A stretch of 64,000 nt of DNA from JAXDAY01 sp034679345 (GTDB taxonomy: Bacteria; Eisenbacteria; RBG-16-71-46; CAIMUX01; VGJL01), in NCBI GenBank assembly GCA_034679345.1, contig JAXDAY010000029.1, positions 62,001 through 126,000 on the forward strand, written 5' to 3'. The notes below the pieces were generated by a model. The model was not told the DNA's origin. It was given only the letters and a program-made list of their open reading frames with translations, and did no database searches. The position numbers were made by a program, and so were the translations under genes. Shown in pieces: positions 58,882 to 64,000 of this stretch; position 1 is the first letter of the stretch; each line of letters starts with the position of its first letter.

Positions 58882-60870
58882 TCAGCGTCCCCTCACGTAT
58901 CTCTCTCCATTCAACTCAAGGAGTGGAGGTTGGTTGGGGCGAAGACCAAGCCTCCACGACAGGCTCTGCGGCGCTCGACCCGAGACCCAGGCATAGCCCG
59001 CATGGATGACATCCTGGTGATGCGTGTGACAGAGGGTGAGCATGTTGTCGGCGGTATCGCGGCCGCCGTGGGAGCGCATGTTCGGGTGATGCGCTTCGAG
59101 GTTCGAGCGTCGGCTGCAACCGGGAAACTGACACAGATAGGAGTCGCGAAGCAGAATCGCCTCCCGCGATGGCCGTCGTCCAGGGTCCCTTCGGGTCCAC
59201 TCCTCGTATACGGGGGCGAAGAGCAGCGCCACGGCTTGCCACGTTTCCAGTCGCGGGTCGACCTCCTTGCGAATGGTTTCCACTGCGGCATGAAAGTCGG
59301 CCGCGACTCCGAGTGGGGCCCAGAAGGAGATGCGAACCGATCGATCCATCGCGGATGTTTGCCGCATCGATCGTGGCAGGTCGTCCGTTGGCGCCGGCGG
59401 CTCATCCCAAATGGCAATCGTCAGGAGGTCGCTCAGGAGCTCGAGACGAGCCATGGCGACCGGGTTCTCCGCGGGATCGAGCGACGCCCCAGAGTCGAGC
59501 GGCGGGATGCGTTTCTCCTTCATGGCCTGCTCGATTCCCGTCTCGGTCCAACCGTGCTCACCTATCAGTTTGTTGCGGAGGGCCTCGTCCAGACCCGGGT
59601 GTGGGAAGGGGCCGGCGAATTGCGCCGCGAGCCCTCGATCCGATTTCGAGAGCATGCGCTGGATGGCGAACTCCCGGCGGAGCTGGCGCAACGTGACCTC
59701 CCGAGCCCGGCGGATGTACTTGGCGGTCCAGCGCCCTTGGGCGAGAAGGCGGATCATGAAGGCTTGCGCGATGCCGATCTCTCCTCGTCCATAGGCATCC
59801 TCCAGCTCTGGGGAGTCGGAGAAGAGGTCGGATTCGTCCATGCGGGCGCGAGCGGATCGACCCGAGAGGCCCAGGGACTGCTCCACAAAGCGCTCCATCG
59901 AGCGGAATCCGAGCCAGAAGACGGCCTGCGAGTCGCGTAGATCGCTCAATAGACGAGCGAAGAAGACCCGCTGGGGAGCGCGCAGTCGATCAATCTGGAT
60001 GAGGCGATCGCGCGCGTCGAATGCATCGCGCGGGGTTCCCTCTTCGATGAGGTCGGCGACCGTCGACTGGTACTCCGCGACGAGGACCAAGGTCTCCCGG
60101 GCGCGCCGCAACGCCGCATGCCGCGGACGGATGAGCCGCCGAGGAGGCGCTTCGCGGGGAAGCGGCGCCTCGCCGCGGGCGCGGGCCTCCGGGGCCACGC
60201 CCGATCCGGCGCGGCCCGACTCAGCCAGGATCGCCTCGATGCACTTGTACTGTGGGGCGTTGTAGCCCAGGACCTTGCAGGCGAGGTCCATCATTTCCTT
60301 CCATGCGACAGTGAACTCCAGCGGAGAAGCGAAGGCGACGCGACAACCGTCGACAGGAGTCGTCTCCGAGTCGGGACGGGCGTCACGAACGCGACGCCGG
60401 ATCTCCTGAACGGTCTGATTGCGCGCATCCTCGATCCAGCGCGCCGCATCCTGGCCTGTACCAGCAAGGACAGGGCGGAGCGCGAACAACTGACAGACAG
60501 AGAGACTGCCGTCGAGAAGGGCTTGCTCCGCCTCGGGGCGGGCCGACAGCAGCCGATGGAGCGACACGCGATCATAGGCGGTGCGCGAACGCATTCCAAG
60601 GCTCTCCTCGGCGAAGTCGCCGAGACTCGAGAATGACAGATTCCTGTATCGCGAGCCGTCGGCGAGGTAGGCGAGATACGCCGCCTGCGCGCGGACGAGG
60701 ATCGCCTCGCTGCGCCGCTGGCCGATCGCCGCAGAGGCGAGCCGCGTCGCGATGGCGCGCAGACCATTGGGCCTCCGCCTACGATGCGCGCACGCGCGGT
60801 GGTTCCCCACGCGGATGCGCCGGCCGGATATCGAAGAACGCGGTTCGCGCATGATCCGGGGGGAAGCCAA
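58882..60870 (-). CDS. HNH nuclease-domain protein with duplicated helical domain
   Basis: A protein of up to 662 residues. The C-terminus (about 580-623) is an HNH nuclease: CQFPGC, then NLEAHHPNMRSHGG, DTADNMLTLCHTHHQDVIH. Two similar helical domains precede it: SLGDFAEESLGMRSRTAYDRV (N-terminal) and SMERFVEQSLGLSGRSARARM (middle). Each is followed by an Ala/Leu-rich block with a GxxxxxQ pattern and an Arg-rich helix (TVQEIRRRVRD; TLRQLRREFAI). The arrangement recalls DUF222-HNH proteins and other phage- or mobile-associated nucleases. The biological role is unknown. The start is uncertain: TTG at 60870 or ATG at 60852, and the first ~40 residues are Arg-rich and may not be translated. Confidence 0.75.
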   Translation of the reverse strand: MASPRIMREPRSSISGRRIRVGNHRACAHRRRRPNGLRAIATRLASAAIGQRRSEAILVRAQAAYLAYLADGSRYRNLSFSSLGDFAEESLGMRSRTAYDRVSLHRLLSARPEAEQALLDGSLSVCQLFALRPVLAGTGQDAARWIEDARNQTVQEIRRRVRDARPDSETTPVDGCRVAFASPLEFTVAWKEMMDLACKVLGYNAPQYKCIEAILAESGRAGSGVAPEARARGEAPLPREAPPRRLIRPRHAALRRARETLVLVAEYQSTVADLIEEGTPRDAFDARDRLIQIDRLRAPQRVFFARLLSDLRDSQAVFWLGFRSMERFVEQSLGLSGRSARARMDESDLFSDSPELEDAYGRGEIGIAQAFMIRLLAQGRWTAKYIRRAREVTLRQLRREFAIQRMLSKSDRGLAAQFAGPFPHPGLDEALRNKLIGEHGWTETGIEQAMKEKRIPPLDSGASLDPAENPVAMARLELLSDLLTIAIWDEPPAPTDDLPRSMRQTSAMDRSVRISFWAPLGVAADFHAAVETIRKEVDPRLETWQAVALLFAPVYEEWTRRDPGRRPSREAILLRDSYLCQFPGCSRRSNLEAHHPNMRSHGGRDTADNMLTLCHTHHQDVIHAGYAWVSGRAPQSLSWRLGLRPNQPPLLELNGERYVRGR

Positions 60871-61081
60871 GAGAATGCCAGACGAGCGTTCGGAAGGGAT
60901 CCGCGCGCAAACCGGCGATCATCGGCCCACAAATGCCGTGTCTCACGCGCTCGATCGCGCGATCCGTCGAATCCTCGACGATTCCGCGTCCAAAACTCGA
61001 CGAACCGTCGACACCTCGACGCTGCCCCCCCGTCCCACGATCCCGGCTGCGCCGTCCGCCTGCCCGGGATAGGATGGTCGC

Positions 61082-62275
61082 ATGCCAGCCGACGCGTTCA
61101 CGAGTCGAACCGCCTGGCGCCGCGACTCCAATCCGCTCGCCCGGCGCCTGGCCGAGCTCATCGCCGCCGGCGCGCCGATCATCGATCTCACGGAATCGAA
61201 TCCAACGCGGTGTGGATTCGCCTATCCCGCACAGGCGATCCGCGAGGCGATCTCGCTGCCCGAAGGGTTGAGCTACGCCCCCGACCCGCGCGGCGCGCTC
61301 TCGGCGCGGCAAGCGATCGCCGCCCGCTTCGCAGCGCGCGGCATCAAAGTCTCACCCGAGCAACTGGTCCTCACCGCCAGCACGAGCGAAGCCTACGCGT
61401 GGCTCTTCAAGCTGCTCTGCGAGGAGGGGGACGAGGTTCTGATCCCCGCGCCGGGCTACCCACTCTTCGACTTCATCGCGCGGCTCGAGGGGGTGAAGCT
61501 CAGTCGCTATCCGCTGGTCTACGATGGGGGGTGGCGTCTCGACGCCGACGCTCTGGCGTCGGCAATCGGACGACGCACGCGCGCCGTGATCGTCGTCCAG
61601 CCGAACAATCCGACCGGGTCGTTCCTCGACGGTGGGGAGATCGAGCGGCTCCGGTCGATCTGCGCCACGCGTGGCATGGCGATCATCTCCGATGAGGTCT
61701 TCGCCGACTACTCCTATGAGGAGGCGGGGCTGAGTCTCGCCCGCGCGGGCGACGGGGAGCCGAGCGTCCTCACCTTCACCCTCGGCGGCCTCTCGAAGTC
61801 CGCCGGCCTGCCGCAGATGAAGCTTTCGTGGATTGCGATCACGGGCCCGGTCCCGGAGCGCGACGAGGCGCTCCAGCGACTCGAGGTGATCGGCGACACG
61901 TTTCTCTCCGTCGCGACGCCGGTACAGGCCGGTCTGCCGCGCCTGCTCGCGGCCGGCGAGAGCGTGCGCGATCAGATCCGCGATCGCGTGCGCGCCAATC
62001 GGGCGTGGCTGCGCGTCGCGCCGGCCGTGGGGGCGGCATGGAGCTGCCTCGACGCGGACGGTGGCTGGTACGCCGTGCTGCGCGTCCCCCGGGTCATGAG
62101 CGATGAGGAGTGGGGGATGACGCTTCTCGAGCAGGATCGGGTCCATCTCCATCCTGGCTACCTGTTCGACTTCCCGGGTGAAGGATACCTGGTGGTCAGC
62201 CTGCTGCCGGAACCGGCCGTCTTCAGGGATGGAATCCGCAGACTCGACGCCCGGATCGGGATGAGCGTGGCGTGA
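61082..62275 (+). CDS. PLP-dependent aminotransferase, class I/II
   Basis: A 397-residue fold-type I aminotransferase. Visible residues are Tyr125 region APGYPLF, NNPTG at 175-179, Asp204 in ISDEVFADY with Tyr210, and the PLP lysine Lys239 in GGLSKSAGLPQMKLSW. The N-terminal DLTESNPTRCGFAYP is typical of a subgroup often annotated as aspartate- or alanine-type aminotransferases. Substrate is not certain. It stands alone; the 211 bp between it and the HNH gene show no feature. Confidence 0.85.
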   Translation: MPADAFTSRTAWRRDSNPLARRLAELIAAGAPIIDLTESNPTRCGFAYPAQAIREAISLPEGLSYAPDPRGALSARQAIAARFAARGIKVSPEQLVLTASTSEAYAWLFKLLCEEGDEVLIPAPGYPLFDFIARLEGVKLSRYPLVYDGGWRLDADALASAIGRRTRAVIVVQPNNPTGSFLDGGEIERLRSICATRGMAIISDEVFADYSYEEAGLSLARAGDGEPSVLTFTLGGLSKSAGLPQMKLSWIAITGPVPERDEALQRLEVIGDTFLSVATPVQAGLPRLLAAGESVRDQIRDRVRANRAWLRVAPAVGAAWSCLDADGGWYAVLRVPRVMSDEEWGMTLLEQDRVHLHPGYLFDFPGEGYLVVSLLPEPAVFRDGIRRLDARIGMSVA

Positions 62276-62384
62276 GGGAGACCCCCGGCCGCCGGGAGCG
62301 ATCCGGGCTTTGCGCGGGTCGGAGGAGGGCGGCTAGAATGGGCGCGCCGCGCCCCTGAGGCGTTGGCGGACGTGTGGTCGTGAT

Positions 62385-62468
62385 GCCGGGATGGCGGAAC
62401 TGGTAGACGCAGCGGATTTAAAATCCGCCGGGGGAAACCCCGTCGGGGTTCGAGCCCCCGTCCCGGCA
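62385..62468 (+). tRNA. tRNA-Leu (TAA anticodon)
   Basis: The acceptor GCCGGGA pairs with TCCCGGC (62461-62467), with A62468 as discriminator. The anticodon stem GCGGA/TCCGC encloses TTTAAAA with anticodon TAA. A long variable arm (GGGG-GAAA-CCCC) and T-arm CGGGGTTCGAGCCCCCG follow. Unlike the Gly and Cys genes, CCA is not encoded; AGA follows the acceptor stem. Confidence 0.95.
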
Positions 62469-62490
62469 GACCGCTCGACTCCTGCGCCGC

Positions 62491-63051
62491 CTAGTTCGGC
62501 CAGAGCCAGCCGAAGACGCCGCCGGTGAGAAGCGCGTAGATCAGCCCGTCGAACATCGACTTCAAGGTCGCGCCCCACGACTTCCCGAACCAGACGGAGC
62601 TCTGCATCAGCGCGAGCGAGTAGCCGGCGAAGGCGGTGCATCCCGCGAAGCGGAAAGCGGCGGTGTAGGGAGCGCCCGGGCCGAGCGCGCGGCCGGCGAT
62701 GTAGGCGGCGAAGATGCCGATCACGACGGCATAGAGAAACCAGCCGACGAAGTTCTTCGCCATGGACATCTGCCCGCTCGGAAGCACCGTCATGACCGCC
62801 ACGGGGCCTTCCTTGAACTTCTCCAGGAACGCGGTCGACTTCCTCGTGGCGCCGTCCGGCGCGCAGGGCATCATATAGTCGCCCGGCGCAATGCGAAACG
62901 GGCGCAGCGCGGCCATGATCTCGTCCTCGTTCTTCAGCTTGCGATAGTCGTTGGCGTGATAGCCCAGGAGCATATGGATGAGGGAGCTCACGATGAAGAC
63001 AACCACTGCGGACAGGAGAATCGGAGCCCACAAGGACATCAGGGGGACCAT
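62491..63051 (-). CDS. Small multi-spanning membrane protein, function unknown
   Basis: A 186-residue protein with four predicted helices: PILLSAVVVFIVSSLIHMLL near the N-terminus, then NFVGWFLYAVVIGIFAAYIAG, AFRFAGCTAFAGYSLALM and a C-terminal DGLIYALLTGGVFGWLW. A cytoplasmic or periplasmic loop (YHANDYRKLKNEDEIMAALR) lies between helices 1 and 2. I recall similar conserved proteins of unknown function in diverse bacteria. ATG at 63051 follows AAAGGAGGAG, one of the best ribosome sites in the window; the upstream extension to 63087 is rejected. Confidence 0.7.
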   Translation of the reverse strand: MVPLMSLWAPILLSAVVVFIVSSLIHMLLGYHANDYRKLKNEDEIMAALRPFRIAPGDYMMPCAPDGATRKSTAFLEKFKEGPVAVMTVLPSGQMSMAKNFVGWFLYAVVIGIFAAYIAGRALGPGAPYTAAFRFAGCTAFAGYSLALMQSSVWFGKSWGATLKSMFDGLIYALLTGGVFGWLWPN

Positions 63052-63223
63052 GCTGAACTCCTCCTTTCGCTCGGATCGCGAACCCACGTAGGCGCCCGGT
63101 CCGTCGGCCGGACCGGGGCTCGTGGAAGGAAGCTATCCCAGGCGCGAATCCCCGCCAATCGGGAATATGGTGGAGTCGGTCGAGACAGCGACGGTCGCCG
63201 CGCTCCACGATCGGGAGCATCCG

Positions 63224-63262
63224 AAAAGCGAGCGCCCCGAGTGGATCCCACCCGAGGCGCTC
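63224..63262 (-). terminator. Rho-independent terminator of the hydrolase gene
   Basis: On the minus strand a 15-bp stem (63262-63248 with 63244-63230, two G-T pairs) with a three-base loop is followed by GCTTTTC. It begins 44 bp after the hydrolase stop at 63307. Confidence 0.75.
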
Positions 63263-63306
63263 CGGCGCTCGACGGCCCGCGCGTGGCGGTCCGTCCGCTC
63301 GCGAGA

Positions 63307-64000
63307 TCAGTCGCCCACGGCGATCTCCTGGGCCGACTGGCTACCCTCGCCGTGCCCGCCGTGCCCGCCCTGCCCCTCGTTCGAGTGCTGGATCACCCAG
63401 CGGGCGATCGGCTCCCAGACCAGCTCAGGGGAGTTGGAGGCGGTGAAGATGTCGATGTGGCCGTAGTCGAGGGCCGGCTCCGGCGCGCCGACCGAGACGT
63501 ACATCTGCGTGATGTCGGTGCTTCCCAGATAGCCGACCGTGGCGGCCATGTAGGGGGCGATGCCGCCCGCGCCGCCGATGTCGAGGACCGGGACGGTGAT
63601 GTCCGAGAGGTTGCTCACAAACGGGCTGTCGAGGTTGCAGAAGAGGATGTTGTATTCGAGGAGGAACAGGATCGGCTCGTACGCAGCCGTGTTCTCAAGG
63701 AAGTCGAGCCACTGATCGATTGAGAGGAACTGGAATCCGATCGGCAATCCATCCTCGACGATGGGCGCATGATAGTGCGTGAAGGCAGGAGCCCAGATCT
63801 GTCCCCCGCCGAGGAAGAGCGCAAACTGAAGATTCGTGAGTCCAGGCGCGTAAGGCGATTCGTCACCTGGCAGGTAGCGCGCTCGATAGGCCACATCGCG
63901 GGTCGTCAGGATCTCTTGGTATTGACCTGAGTCGTAGAGGGATTGATACCAGTCGACATAGGGAAGGTTCGCGTCGATCCAGGTCTGATCATCCGACCGC
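63307..64000 (-). CDS. Alpha/beta-hydrolase-like protein, C-terminal part (cut by window edge)
   Basis: The last 231 codons of a minus-strand gene; the frame stays open to the right edge, so the N-terminus and nucleophile elbow are missing. The visible part starts DDQTWIDANLPYVDWYQSLY, has a helical cap region, then ITVPVLDIGGAGGIAPYMAA, a strand pattern that in hydrolases precedes the acid residue, and ALDYGHIDIF, whose His fits the catalytic histidine. A 20-residue tail rich in Gly and His (GQGGHGGHGEG) closes the protein. A secreted or surface hydrolase or esterase is plausible. It ends at a good terminator. Confidence 0.65.
   Translation of the reverse strand, partial: RSDDQTWIDANLPYVDWYQSLYDSGQYQEILTTRDVAYRARYLPGDESPYAPGLTNLQFALFLGGGQIWAPAFTHYHAPIVEDGLPIGFQFLSIDQWLDFLENTAAYEPILFLLEYNILFCNLDSPFVSNLSDITVPVLDIGGAGGIAPYMAATVGYLGSTDITQMYVSVGAPEPALDYGHIDIFTASNSPELVWEPIARWVIQHSNEGQGGHGGHGEGSQSAQEIAVGD

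Overview
The window is high-GC DNA (estimated by eye at about two thirds G+C) from a Gram-negative, diderm bacterium. LptF/LptG, lipoproteins, a Wza-like export protein, an RND efflux pump and a very large SprA-type outer-membrane protein all imply an outer membrane. SprA (the type 9 secretion translocon), a glutaminyl-cyclase-like M28 enzyme and the alternative GlmU-like protein point to the FCB assemblage. With this base composition a Candidatus Eisenbacteria-, Gemmatimonadota- or Latescibacterota-like lineage is the best guess. This is inference, because no 16S gene is present.

Layout. (1) 1-8936: lptG (cut by the edge) and lptF face left; sprA and a secreted M28/glutaminyl cyclase gene face right. 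(2) 8937-22184: a dense translation and RNA-processing block, rimP-nusA-infB-DUF503-rbfA-truB-ribF-rpsO-pnp, then an M16 peptidase, dut, a DUF3108 periplasmic protein and an unassigned deoxyhypusine-synthase-like protein. (3) 22185-42761: an exopolysaccharide locus. It holds export lipoprotein, GumC/Wzz-like co-polymerase, ExeA-type ATPase, CpsD-like ATPase, a nucleotidyltransferase-fold protein, an AlkP-superfamily enzyme, a flippase-like membrane protein, a Wzy-type polymerase/ligase, an initiating sugar-phosphate transferase, GT39 and three GT-B glycosyltransferases, manC, a SPOR lipoprotein, a GlmU-like enzyme, galT and glycogen synthase. (4) 42795-44459: aspartate kinase on the minus strand, a short minisatellite, and tRNA-Gly and tRNA-Cys behind a good promoter. 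(5) 44510-52569: a signalling island with an ECF sigma factor, an ATPase carrying the remnant of a kinase domain, two small paralogous secreted proteins, and an intact kinase-ATPase-TPR protein of about 1320 residues. (6) 52642-57606: a heavy-metal RND efflux operon headed by a cysteine-rich protein. (7) 57688-64000: an orphan radical SAM/SPASM protein, an HNH nuclease with a duplicated helical domain, an aminotransferase, tRNA-Leu, a small membrane protein and an alpha/beta-hydrolase cut by the right edge.

The most original part is the signalling island. The sigma-linked ATPase (46225-44510) has the short N-terminal segment typical of kinases encoded next to this ECF group. It is followed directly by only the last part of a kinase C-lobe, then an AAA module that matches the intact kinase-ATPase encoded 2.4 kb away. 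The sprA-M28 pair is also notable: the predicted mature N-termini of SprA and of one small secreted protein both begin with Gln, as expected where glutaminyl cyclase caps exported proteins.

All calls rest on reading the sequence and recalled family knowledge; no database search was run.
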